From Ktedonobacteria bacterium (GTDB lineage: Bacteria; Chloroflexota; Ktedonobacteria; Ktedonobacterales; JACDGC01), in contig DAIDGU010000066.1 of assembly GCA_027459785.1 (NCBI GenBank), positions 1 through 46,799 of the forward strand: DNA of 46,799 nt, read 5' to 3'. Made by a program: the position numbers and the translations under genes. The notes below the pieces were generated by a model. It saw only the letters and a list, made by a program, of their open reading frames with translations, was not told where the DNA came from and searched no databases. Position 1 is the stretch's first letter, and every line of letters starts with the position of its first letter. Of the stretch, positions 24,095 through 33,806 are shown in pieces.

Positions 24095-25818
24095 GCGCAC
24101 CCTCCGATCAGTGCGGCGGGGGTGGGCGCGACTGGTGGGGCCGCTGCCTCGGCCAGCGGCAGCGTGAAGGTGAAGGTCGCGCCATGCCCTCCCCGGCTCT
24201 CGGCCCAGATGCGCCCGCCATGCTCACGCACGATGCCCGCGCAGATCGCCAGTCCCAGGCCGGTGCCTTGCGGCGGCGTCTCGCGGGTCCAGGGCAAGGG
24301 TTGCTGCAAGCGATAGAACTTATCGAAGATCGTCGTGAGCTGGCCTGGTGGGATGCCCACCCCGCGATCCATCACGGCGACGCACAATTCCCCATCCTTT
24401 TGCCGGGCGCGAATGGTGATGGGGCTGCCCGGCGGCGAGTATTTGACCGCGTTTTCCACGAGATTCATAACGACACGCTCGATCTGCGTATGGTCCATCG
24501 GCGCTTCCAGCGGATCGTCGGCGATGGCGACGTGCAACGCGCGGCCTTTGGTGCTGCCGGTGAGGTCCAGTTGGTCGAGGACGGTGGCGATGACATCATT
24601 GATAGGGTACACCTGCTTCTGTACGGGCGTCCCGCCGGCTTCTAGATGTGACAGTGCCAGCAAATTATCGACCAGACGCGCCAAACGCACGCTGCTGGTG
24701 GTGATGGTCGCCAGCAATTCGTCGCGCTCGCCCGCCGACCAAACGATGTCCGTCTGTTGCAAGCTGCTGGCCGCCGCCTGGATGGCCGCGATAGGCGTGC
24801 GCAGATCATGTGTCACGCTGCCCAGTAAGGCGTTTTTCAGCCGGTCGCTTTCGCGCAATGCCGCGACATGAATCGCTGTTGCATGCAGCGTCGCCCGTTC
24901 CAGCGCCAGCGCGTATTGGTCGCAGAATGCCGCGAACAAGTATGCCTGCTCGGTCCTGTAGCTGAGCGGTCCCGTGAGGGTGACATCCGGTGCGGGCAGG
25001 CGCAGTTGTGTCAGCAGTTCCAGCAGCGCCGCCGTGCCGTGCAGCCCTAATATTCCCAGCACACGCCCGCTGCTCACCAGCGGCAAAAAGCAGGTAAGGT
25101 GTGTATCCGTGCCGGTCGGATCGACGAGCGCGGTGATGCGCTGCTCAGCGGCGGCAGCGGTCGCGTGGGCCACGTAATCAGGCGCGTCGAGGTGGTGCAG
25201 CGCGCCCTGCGCCCGATGTGCCGTGGCGCGTAGCAAAAACTGGCCCGCTTCGTCCGGCAGCCAGAGCATGCCGGCGGCGACGCCAGCGCTGCTGAAGACA
25301 GTCACGATCTGCTGGGTGAGCAACTGCACCAGGCGCTCCTGATCGGTTTCCGCCGCGATGGCCTGGGCCAGCGCATACAAGCGCGCGGTGCGCTGCTGGC
25401 TGGCGACGGCGATCTGCTCGCGCTGGCGCACCTCGGCGGTGAGCTGGCCCACGACCAGGCCCGTCAGCAACAACGCGGCCAGCGACACCCACTCCGTCGG
25501 CCTATCTACGGTAAAAAGATGCACCGGCGGGATAAAGAAGAAGTCATAGGCTAAAAACGCCAGGATCGCGCCCAGGATGGCCGCGCCGCGCCCGACCGCG
25601 ATGGCCAGGCAGATCACCAGCACCAGATAGAGCAGCGAGATGTTGCTGACCTGCACCACCGCCATGATCATGCCGATCAGCGCCGACACCAGCAGCACGC
25701 CGCCACCGGCGGTCACACCCGCGATGATGAGCCGGCGCAGAGGATCAGTGGGGGCCGCGCTGTCACGAGTGATGCGTGTCAGCGCCCGCGCGTACCACTG
25801 GTCAAGTCGAACGAGCAT
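24091..25818 (-). CDS. KdpD-like sensor histidine kinase lacking the KdpD N-terminal domain
   Basis: 575 residues. Four membrane helices (about 30-135) of the DUF4118/KdpD type include FLAYDFFFIPPVHLFTV. A GAF-like region follows, then the dimerisation box with phospho-His in SVTHDLRTPIAAI, and an ATPase domain with N box NLVENAVKYSPP, G1 DRGVGIPPG and G2 GTGLGLAI. Full KdpD is about 900 residues with an N-terminal Walker and USP sensor, absent here. No kdpFABC is nearby, so potassium control is not assured. ATG 25818 has GGAGG six bases upstream; family C repeat DNA lies just beyond. Confidence 0.88.
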   Translation of the reverse strand: MLVRLDQWYARALTRITRDSAAPTDPLRRLIIAGVTAGGGVLLVSALIGMIMAVVQVSNISLLYLVLVICLAIAVGRGAAILGAILAFLAYDFFFIPPVHLFTVDRPTEWVSLAALLLTGLVVGQLTAEVRQREQIAVASQQRTARLYALAQAIAAETDQERLVQLLTQQIVTVFSSAGVAAGMLWLPDEAGQFLLRATAHRAQGALHHLDAPDYVAHATAAAAEQRITALVDPTGTDTHLTCFLPLVSSGRVLGILGLHGTAALLELLTQLRLPAPDVTLTGPLSYRTEQAYLFAAFCDQYALALERATLHATAIHVAALRESDRLKNALLGSVTHDLRTPIAAIQAAASSLQQTDIVWSAGERDELLATITTSSVRLARLVDNLLALSHLEAGGTPVQKQVYPINDVIATVLDQLDLTGSTKGRALHVAIADDPLEAPMDHTQIERVVMNLVENAVKYSPPGSPITIRARQKDGELCVAVMDRGVGIPPGQLTTIFDKFYRLQQPLPWTRETPPQGTGLGLAICAGIVREHGGRIWAESRGGHGATFTFTLPLAEAAAPPVAPTPAALIGGCA

Positions 25819-25867
25819 CGCACGCCTCCATTTCCGCCCCGCGCCGGTGGCCGCAGGCGGTAGTGAT

Positions 25868-25960
25868 TGCAACCAATCTGCGCACCTAAGCGCCACGGGC
25901 GGTTGCAACCGCGCCTAAGCGCCTACGGCGACGAAGTCCGTCTATACGGACTGGCGTTGG
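25868..25960. repeat. Family C dispersed repeat (reverse orientation)
   Basis: It contains GGGCGGTTGCAACCGCGCC, then TAAGCGCCTACGGCGACGAAG, and the hairpin AGTCCGT-CTAT-ACGGACT. It is the reverse complement of the copy at 2920-3035 in outline. It separates the kinase gene from a small membrane-protein gene. Confidence 0.7.
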
Positions 25961-25966
25961 CTGCTC

Positions 25967-26284
25967 TCAGCCGTGGTAGCCATGTGGCAATGCGCGCCGG
26001 CCTGCCGCCTGCGCCCTGGTACGGCGTTGCCGCCGCGTGGGACACGGTCCGCGCCGTTGAGGCCGTTCGCGCGCTCCTGCTAAGCCGTGTGGCTGGCTGG
26101 CAGGGTAGGTTATGTGGTGTACTACCAGCGGCGCTTCCGGCACCGGCATGGCCCGCCCCCCGCCCACAAACGCCAGCAAACACAGCGCGATGCCAGCGAT
26201 GGCCAGTAGCGGCACCTGCTGCATCCCCGCGACAACGAACACGACCACGCCGCTCCCAAGCAAGATGAATGCGCGCATGCCCAT
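25967..26284 (-). CDS. Small two-helix membrane protein
   Basis: A 105-residue product starting MGMRAFILLGSGVVVFVVAG with two adjacent hydrophobic helices (about 4-20 and 24-41), then a basic Arg/Pro-rich tail of 55 residues. AGGAG sits five bases before ATG 26284. No family recognised. The tail has the composition of GC-rich filler, so the reading frame may have been extended; only the first half looks like conserved protein. Confidence 0.5.
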   Translation of the reverse strand: MGMRAFILLGSGVVVFVVAGMQQVPLLAIAGIALCLLAFVGGGRAMPVPEAPLVVHHITYPASQPHGLAGARERPQRRGPCPTRRQRRTRAQAAGRRALPHGYHG

Positions 26285-26471
26285 CTCTACTCCTCTTATC
26301 ATACGACAGCCACCCACGGCGTCGCTGCCCCCGCTTTTTACAATACGGGAGGGCACATGAGAAAAGCATCAAGAATGGGCGCAGCCGACATAACAAAAAG
26401 ATAAAAGATGAGGGGGGGGACAAGAGTTAGCTAGCAGGCAAGTACTTATAAGCGATAATATGTGAAAAAAC

Positions 26472-26500
26472 TTACAGGGAATCCTACCTTGTGTTACAAT
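26472..26500 (+). promoter_or_regulatory. Promoter of the LURP-one-like gene
   Basis: TTACAG (26472-26477), 17-base spacer, TACAAT (26495-26500), in an AT-rich stretch 48 bases before the gene start. Confidence 0.5.
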
Positions 26501-26547
26501 GCATGTTGGAACATGGCATGCACCCAGTTTGTGAAAGAGGTCCATTG

Positions 26548-27030
26548 ATGCGTTACGTGATTCGGGAAAAGTTCTTTCATTTGGGCGAAGATTCGGTCAT
26601 CACCGACGACGCCGGCACACCCCGGTTTCAGGTGGATGGCAAGCTTTTCTCGCTGCATGACCAGTTGCTGATGCGCGATATGGCGGGCAACGAGGTGGCC
26701 GAGATTCATCGCAAGCTCATTGCTTTGGCGGCAACGTATGAGATCGAGCGCAAGGGAGTGGAGGTGGAGATGCGCAAGCAGCTTTTCTCGCCCTTCATCG
26801 ACCGGTACACCGTCAATGTCCCCGGCCCTGATGATCTGTCGGTGGCGGGCAGCCTATTCGAGCACGAATATACCTTTCAGCGCGCCGGCACGGTGATCGC
26901 TACCGTCAGCAAACAGTGGATCGCGCTGACGGCAACCTATGGCGTGGAGATCGCTGCCGGCGAGGATGACGTGCTGATCCTCGCCTGTGTGCTGGCGCTG
27001 GACCTGGCGGAAGACCGCGAGCAGGGCTAA
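26548..27030 (+). CDS. LURP-one-related protein (tubby-like fold)
   Basis: A 160-residue protein of the LURP-one/DUF567 type, which adopts a beta-barrel related to tubby and phospholipid-scramblase C-termini. Typical stretches are YVIREKFFHLGEDSVITDD, FQVDGKLFSLHDQLLMRD, EIHRKLIALAATYEIE, and a second half repeating the pattern (FQRAGTVIATVSKQWIALTA). ATG 26548 has AGAGGT eight bases upstream; an open frame from 26491 overlaps the promoter. A biochemical role is not established for the bacterial members. Confidence 0.85.
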   Translation: MRYVIREKFFHLGEDSVITDDAGTPRFQVDGKLFSLHDQLLMRDMAGNEVAEIHRKLIALAATYEIERKGVEVEMRKQLFSPFIDRYTVNVPGPDDLSVAGSLFEHEYTFQRAGTVIATVSKQWIALTATYGVEIAAGEDDVLILACVLALDLAEDREQG

Positions 27031-27075
27031 CCTTGCTCTCCGTTGCTACGGATCTGGGCGTGATATCTGTTTTGG

Positions 27076-27124
27076 GTCAACCCTAGACATAGCAAACTTG
27101 GACAGACAGGAATGGCGGTCCTCC
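27076..27124. repeat. 49-bp dispersed repeat, copy 1 (contains GACAGACAGGAATGGC)
   Basis: Matches 38631-38679 at 41 of 49 positions without gaps. The core GACAGACAGGAATG is half of the family A palindrome, so it may be a decayed relative. It lies in the gap between the LURP-one gene and yajQ. Confidence 0.7.
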
Positions 27125-27284
27125 CAGTGATAGGGTGATGGACTCGAAAAAAGGCGTGAGACAGCCTACCCCCCAAACTGGCGGGGTCTGCCAAGCGCCC
27201 TCTATCGTGTATGTACGGTCATCCCGCGCCGATGATACAATAGAAGACGACGTGTGCATCGCATAGCAAGCAAAGGAGTACATC

Positions 27285-27779
27285 ATGGCGGGAGATTCCA
27301 CTTTCGATATTGTCTCAGATTTCGACGAGCAGGAATTGGTCAACGCGCTGGATCAGACCCGGCGTGAGGTGACGACGCGTTTCGACCTGAAAGACACCAA
27401 GACGGAGATCGTCCACGATAAAGATAGCCTCACCATCACCACCGCAAGCGATATCGCCCTCAAAGGCGTGCGCGACATCTTGGAGTCCAAGCTGGTCAAG
27501 CGCGGCTTGTCGCTGAAAATCCTCAAGCCCGACAAGGTGGAAGAGGCGGCGGGCGGGCGCGTGCGCCAGAAATTCACCTTGCAGCGCGGCCTTTCCACGG
27601 AACAGGCGAAAGAGATCTCGAAGCAGGTCCGTGACACCTTCCCCAAGGTAAAGCCCTCGATCCAGGGCGACGCCGTGCGCGTGGCAGCCAAAAGCCGCGA
27701 CGAGTTGCAAGCCGTCATCACCTTCCTCAAGGGACTAGACTATCCCGTGCCACTGCAATTCGAGAACTATCGCGGCTGA
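27285..27779 (+). CDS. yajQ: YajQ-family nucleotide-binding protein
   Basis: A 164-residue YajQ/UPF0234 protein with tandem ferredoxin-like folds: STFDIVSDFDEQELVNALDQ at the start, RFDLKDTKTEI, KAKPSIQGD-like VKPSIQGDAVRVAAKSRDEL, and the C-terminal LDYPVPLQFENYR. Some family members bind cyclic di-GMP and act in signalling; others bind nucleic acid. AAAGGAG precedes ATG 27285. It is transcribed alone. Confidence 0.93.
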   Translation: MAGDSTFDIVSDFDEQELVNALDQTRREVTTRFDLKDTKTEIVHDKDSLTITTASDIALKGVRDILESKLVKRGLSLKILKPDKVEEAAGGRVRQKFTLQRGLSTEQAKEISKQVRDTFPKVKPSIQGDAVRVAAKSRDELQAVITFLKGLDYPVPLQFENYRG

Positions 27780-27833
27780 AAATCGAAATCGAACATACAA
27801 GCCGCGAAATTTCTTGGAAAAACACCCATTCGT

Positions 27834-27869
27834 TTTCGTGACTTTCGTGTCGCTTTCGTGGTTTTCGTG
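27834..27869. repeat. Four spaced TTTCGTG repeats
   Basis: TTTCGTG occurs at 27834, 27843, 27854 and 27863, with steps of 9, 11 and 9 bases. The set lies in the 209-base gap between yajQ and pepF. Confidence 0.75.
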
Positions 27870-27988
27870 TTCGATCCCCCTGTTCGCCCTCACGCAATCT
27901 TGACAAGGAGGACGGGTGCATGGTTTCCTAGAGATGTGTGATGAGCATCTTACAGTGGATGCGCTAGTCGTCTGCAAAGGAGCAGTGT

Positions 27989-29788
<1,800 letters not shown>

Positions 29789-29826
29789 CAGACTCATCCC
29801 GTCGCCCCAGCGGAACCCTGCTCTCT

Positions 29827-29852
29827 TTATACGTATGGATTATACGTATGGA
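29827..29852. repeat. Tandem 13-bp duplication TTATACGTATGGA
   Basis: Two exact head-to-tail copies in the gap between the convergent pepF and HTH-protein genes. Each holds the palindrome TACGTA. Confidence 0.8.
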
Positions 29853-29919
29853 GCGGGAGGCTCGCGGGACGACGGGATGATTGTGTAGGAAGCGGCCATA
29901 CCCCTGCACGTTGCGCCGG

Positions 29920-30552
29920 CTAGGCGTCGGCCTCGCGCAGCCACTCGTCGCGCTCAGTTGCGCTCATGCTCTTGGGCGAGCAGGCGCGCACGGCGGCGGC
30001 GAAGCTTTCTTGGGCGGGAGCCGGTTCCGCGCCAGGAACGTGACCTTTGGCGCGCAGCAGCGCCGGCTGGAGGGCGTAGGAGGCGGCGGCCCAGTCGCGC
30101 ACCTGGGCGACATCGGCGTGCAGCGCCTGCGCCACCCGCGCCAGGAAGCGCGACGGCACCGTCGCCAGCGCGATCTTGCCTTGCACGAACTTGTCGATGA
30201 CCGTCGCGGCGATGCCCACCTGGCGGGCGAGTTGCTGCTTGGTCACGCCAGCGTTGGCCAGCGCGGTGTGCAGCGCCGGCACGGGCGCGAGCGCCTGAAT
30301 GCGCTGCATCCCCAGCGCCATGCCGCGCGCCACCGCCGCGTCGAGTTCCGGCGCGGGGGTCGGCTCCGGGCCGTCCACCACGCGCAGCGCCACCATGAAG
30401 GTGACGATCTCGTCGCTCAGGTGCGGATAGCGCCCCAGCCAATCCAGCACCAACGCGCTGTCGTCGCCGCGCTCGAACGCCTCCACTAACGCGATCTGCA
30501 TCGCGCGGGTTAAGGGGCCAGCGGACGCGCCCCCCTGCTTGTAGGATGTCAT
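29920..30552 (-). CDS. HTH protein encoded behind a sigma-like factor
   Basis: A 210-residue protein with a helix-turn-helix near residues 100-135 (GVTKQQLARQVGIAATVIDK, FVQGKIALATVPSRFLARVA), resembling the XRE fold. The N-terminal part (RAMQIALVEAFERGDDSALV) is helical. It begins five bases after the sigma-like gene's stop, so the pair is an operon; it could be a partner or anti-sigma-like regulator of that factor. That role is inferred only from position. No membrane segment. Confidence 0.65.
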   Translation of the reverse strand: MTSYKQGGASAGPLTRAMQIALVEAFERGDDSALVLDWLGRYPHLSDEIVTFMVALRVVDGPEPTPAPELDAAVARGMALGMQRIQALAPVPALHTALANAGVTKQQLARQVGIAATVIDKFVQGKIALATVPSRFLARVAQALHADVAQVRDWAAASYALQPALLRAKGHVPGAEPAPAQESFAAAVRACSPKSMSATERDEWLREADA

Positions 30553-30557
30553 GATTG

Positions 30558-31406
30558 TCAGTCCTTTCTGGCTTTGCGTCCTCTGGTCGGCTTGGGCGGT
30601 GGTGCCGTCGCAGTGGGTTCGGCGTCATCGGGCGGGGCCGGCAGGCTGCCGAGGCCGAGGGCCATCTGCGCGCGGGCCGTCTCATAGCGCGTGCGCATCG
30701 TCCGTTCCGACATCCCGCACTGGTGCGCGATCTCATCCCACTTCTGGTGATAGAACACCCGCAACAGGACGATCTGGCGATCCAGCGGATCGCGCACGAA
30801 ATGTAAGATGCGTTCGGCTTCGATCTCGCCCAGCCGTGCGTCGATGGCATCTTCCGTGTCGGCGATGCTGTCGGCGCTGGGCGTCGCCTCGTCATCCACA
30901 CCCGGCGCGCGATCCAGCGAATCGATCAGCGTGGCGGGAACATGTTCGGGCCGGCCTGTCACCTCGCCCTTGTCATTCGTCCGAAAGATGCGCCCTTCGG
31001 TGCGCAGTTTGTGCTTGAACTGATCGGCCCCCAGGCGTTTCAGATACACACCGAAGTTCTGCTCCATGAAGGTCTCTTTCGGATCTATCACTTCTTTCCA
31101 CAACTGCATCATCATATCGGCAATGGCATCTTCCAGCCACTCCGGGCGATGGCGCAACCCCGCCCCCATGCGCCGGAACATCGGCATGCAGCGTTCCATC
31201 AGCACACCAAAAAGCGCGTGGCAGCGGTCGATCTGCCCGCGCGCGTGGAAGGCGCGGATGGCACGCACCAACTGGGTATCCGGGATGACATAGCCACCAT
31301 GCGACGTGCGTTCGGCCAACCGGGTACGCATGCCGGGGCGGTCGGGGTCCAGCGCCAGGGGATCCAGCGCGGGGGCGACATCGACAGCGGATGAGGCATC
31401 AGGCAT
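30558..31406 (-). CDS. Sigma-70-family-like factor
   Basis: A 282-residue protein with a region-4-like C-terminal helix-turn-helix (RQIVLLRVFYHQKWDEIAHQ, CGMSERTMRTRYETARAQM). A less typical region 2 (EWLEDAIADMMMQLWKEVID) sits where the polymerase-core contact is expected. The tail (about 250-282) is Pro/Lys/Arg-rich. ATG 31406 has GGAAGGA about eleven bases upstream; the frame is open to a GTG at 31466. It is followed at once by the HTH-protein gene. It may be a diverged alternative sigma factor; a plain DNA-binding regulator is the alternative. Confidence 0.7.
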   Translation of the reverse strand: MPDASSAVDVAPALDPLALDPDRPGMRTRLAERTSHGGYVIPDTQLVRAIRAFHARGQIDRCHALFGVLMERCMPMFRRMGAGLRHRPEWLEDAIADMMMQLWKEVIDPKETFMEQNFGVYLKRLGADQFKHKLRTEGRIFRTNDKGEVTGRPEHVPATLIDSLDRAPGVDDEATPSADSIADTEDAIDARLGEIEAERILHFVRDPLDRQIVLLRVFYHQKWDEIAHQCGMSERTMRTRYETARAQMALGLGSLPAPPDDAEPTATAPPPKPTRGRKARKD

Positions 31407-31738
31407 AACAATGATATCCTTCCCACGCGCACGGCGACCGCACGCGCTGCTGGGTGCCAATGACACAACGTTAAAAGAACGTTCTTACTCCGGAAAATAG
31501 CGCCGGCACCCCCAGGACTAATGGATGGGGACGCCAAGGGGCGCGCTTCCATTATACCATAGCCAGAGCGCCGTGGCAGCAGGCGGGCGCGAGCGCCTAT
31601 CCCCCATCTTGTCTATGCCACTAGGCAAGAGGGCTAGGTATGGGCTACAATGGACTCGTTTCTAGCAAATGACGGATGCGGCGGTTGATCCCGTGGGCGC
31701 GGGAACGTGACTGCTGACCAGGCAGAAAAGGTGTGGGC
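31407..31738. other. Divergent intergenic region between the sigma-like gene and the kinase gene
   Basis: About 330 bases with no credible coding frame. It must carry promoters for both divergent genes; I see no strong consensus pair. Nothing else is apparent. Confidence 0.5.
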
Positions 31739-33694
31739 ATGGGCTGGACAGAATTGATCGGCGCGCTTTTCGGTGACGAGGAGAACCAATACGTCATCGA
31801 GGCGGAGATCGCGCGCGGGGGGATGTCGCGCGTCTTTCGCGCGCACGAGGTGGCCACGAACCGCGTGGTGGCGCTGAAGGTGATGGCGCTGGGCAGCGAG
31901 GGCGGGGGCGACACGCGCTCCTTCACCCGCCGCTTCGAGCACGAGGCACGCGCCGTGGAGATGCTGGATCACCCTAACATCGTCAAGGTCTTCGCCACCG
32001 GGCGCACCGATGATTTCGTTTTCATCGCCATGCAGCTCGTGTTGGGCGGCACCTTCCGCCAGCGGCTGGGCCGGCCCATGCCCGTCGCCGATGCCTGCTT
32101 CCAGATGATCCAGATGGCTAAAGCCCTGCACCACGCCCACGCCCACCATGTCATCCACCGCGACGTAAAACCCGCTAACATGCTCATCGACGACCAAGAT
32201 CCCTCGCATCTGTTGCTGGCGGACTTCGGCATCGCCAAGATCATCGGCCAGGAGGGCGTCACCAAAACCGGCACCGCCGTCGGCACGCCGGAATATATGG
32301 CTCCCGAACAAGCCAAGGGCGAGAAGATCGACCAGCGGGCGGACATCTATGGCCTGGCCTGTGTGCTTTACGAAGCCCTCGCTGGGCGTCCGCCCTTCGT
32401 CGGCCCCACCGCGCTCTCGATCTGCTATCAGCACGTCCACACGCGCCCGGCTTACATTCGTGGCTTCAATCCCGAAGTGCCGCGCGCCCTGGCGCTGGTG
32501 ATCGAGCAAGCCCTGGCGAAGAATCCGCGCGACCGCTTCCCCACGGCGGAAGATTTCGCCAACGCGCTCTATCCTTTCACGGAAGGCACGGGGCGGGGCA
32601 TTCGCCCCACCACACCGGCCATCAGCCTGAAGACGCAGGAAGACGACGAAGATCTGCTTGATCCGAGTGATGGCGGCACGAACAACATGGAAGCCCTGGT
32701 GACGGCCTCGCCAGCGCCGCCGGAGGCCGCACAAGCCACTGCCCATGCCCAGGACGAGGTGCAGGCCGGCATGCTGGATCTGTCGATGCTCGGCACGCGC
32801 CCCGCACCGGCGGTGGACCTGGCAGAAGATGCGACGATGTTGCAGACGCAAGAGATGCTGCCGATCAGCCAGCCTTCGCGCCCGCGCCATACGCGCCCGG
32901 TGGCCCCTGGCCTGCGCCTGAAAAGCCGGCCTACTTCGCACGGCCTTGGCGAGAGCGGCTCGTACCCGCCCAATTACGATACCACTGATCCCGCCCGCCT
33001 CTCGACGATCCAAACGCCCGTCACCCCCTTTGATGCGATCAAAACGGCATCGTCAGCGCATTCGCCGGCGTCATCCTTCACGGGCAAGTTCCCGCAGATC
33101 CCACGCCGCCGGCTGGCCATCGTCATCGCGGCGGCGCTCGTGGCACTCCTGCTGACGCTCTTGCTGTTGACCCATATGCAAGCGCCCGCTACCGGCGATA
33201 ACAACCCCGGCACATCCTCCACACTGGCCGGCGGCACCACGCCGGCGGCGACGCTCGCCCCCGCCAGCAGCCCAACAGCATCCGCAACCAGCACGACCGT
33301 CCCACAGCCGACCACCGCACCGACGCAACCCGTCGTCGGCGGCCAGCCAACCGCGACGCCACCGCCGAACCTCAGTTCGGTCCTCGCCGCCTCCGTCACA
33401 GGTGGAGGGCAGGATCTGGCATGTAATAAAAATTACAAAACGCTCCCGGTCGGCGAAACGGTATACGTCAATACCTGCGTGACTGCGCCGCCGTCGGGTT
33501 ATGGTACGGCGACGATTCAAGCAACCCTATACAAAAATGGGCAACCAACGTCCATCTACGGCACTTGGCATGATCTCAACGGTATCACGGGTAGTTATGC
33601 TGTTACGTTGGGAACACCGCGCGCCGGTACCTACACCGTGGTCGTCACCTGGAACGGTGCCGTCGCGCATACGCTACCGTTGACGATCCAGTAA
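31739..33694 (+). CDS. Membrane Ser/Thr protein kinase with Ig-like ectodomain
   Basis: 651 residues. The kinase domain (about 18-280) shows the Gly loop ARGGMSRVFRA, VALKV with the ATP Lys, HRDVKPANML catalytic loop, LADFGIAK (DFG) and YMAPEQAKG (APE), so it should be active. A long Pro/Thr/Gln-rich juxtamembrane region leads to one membrane helix (about 455-477: LAIVIAAALVALLLTLLLLT). A Thr/Pro-rich spacer then leads to a C-terminal beta domain of about 100 residues with two Cys (LACNKNY, VNTCVTAP). PASTA repeats, usual in PknB kinases, are absent. ATG 31739 follows AAAAGG. Confidence 0.9.
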   Translation: MGWTELIGALFGDEENQYVIEAEIARGGMSRVFRAHEVATNRVVALKVMALGSEGGGDTRSFTRRFEHEARAVEMLDHPNIVKVFATGRTDDFVFIAMQLVLGGTFRQRLGRPMPVADACFQMIQMAKALHHAHAHHVIHRDVKPANMLIDDQDPSHLLLADFGIAKIIGQEGVTKTGTAVGTPEYMAPEQAKGEKIDQRADIYGLACVLYEALAGRPPFVGPTALSICYQHVHTRPAYIRGFNPEVPRALALVIEQALAKNPRDRFPTAEDFANALYPFTEGTGRGIRPTTPAISLKTQEDDEDLLDPSDGGTNNMEALVTASPAPPEAAQATAHAQDEVQAGMLDLSMLGTRPAPAVDLAEDATMLQTQEMLPISQPSRPRHTRPVAPGLRLKSRPTSHGLGESGSYPPNYDTTDPARLSTIQTPVTPFDAIKTASSAHSPASSFTGKFPQIPRRRLAIVIAAALVALLLTLLLLTHMQAPATGDNNPGTSSTLAGGTTPAATLAPASSPTASATSTTVPQPTTAPTQPVVGGQPTATPPPNLSSVLAASVTGGGQDLACNKNYKTLPVGETVYVNTCVTAPPSGYGTATIQATLYKNGQPTSIYGTWHDLNGITGSYAVTLGTPRAGTYTVVVTWNGAVAHTLPLTIQ

Positions 33695-33737
33695 GACTTG
33701 CGCTGGCAGATGCACTTTGCCTACGTCTGCCAGCATA

Positions 33738-33768
33738 TTGACAACCTGGGCAGCGGCTACGCTACTAT
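33738..33768 (+). promoter_or_regulatory. Candidate promoter of the DHA2 transporter gene
   Basis: TTGACA at 33738-33743 and TACTAT at 33763-33768, spacing 19, in the 110-base gap after the kinase gene. Confidence 0.4.
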
Positions 33769-33806
33769 AAGAGATACAGGAATTTGATCTTTGGAAGGTA
33801 GCCGTG

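Noticed and set aside
23366..25818. Assigning the two-component pair firmly as kdpDE
   Set aside because: The kinase lacks the diagnostic N-terminal half and no kdpFABC is present.
25967..26284. Treating the Arg-rich tail of the small membrane protein as a conserved domain
   Set aside because: Its composition matches random GC-rich reading; only the two-helix part is supported.
27834..27869. CRISPR-like array
   Set aside because: The repeat is only seven bases with two- to four-base gaps; no spacers or cas genes.
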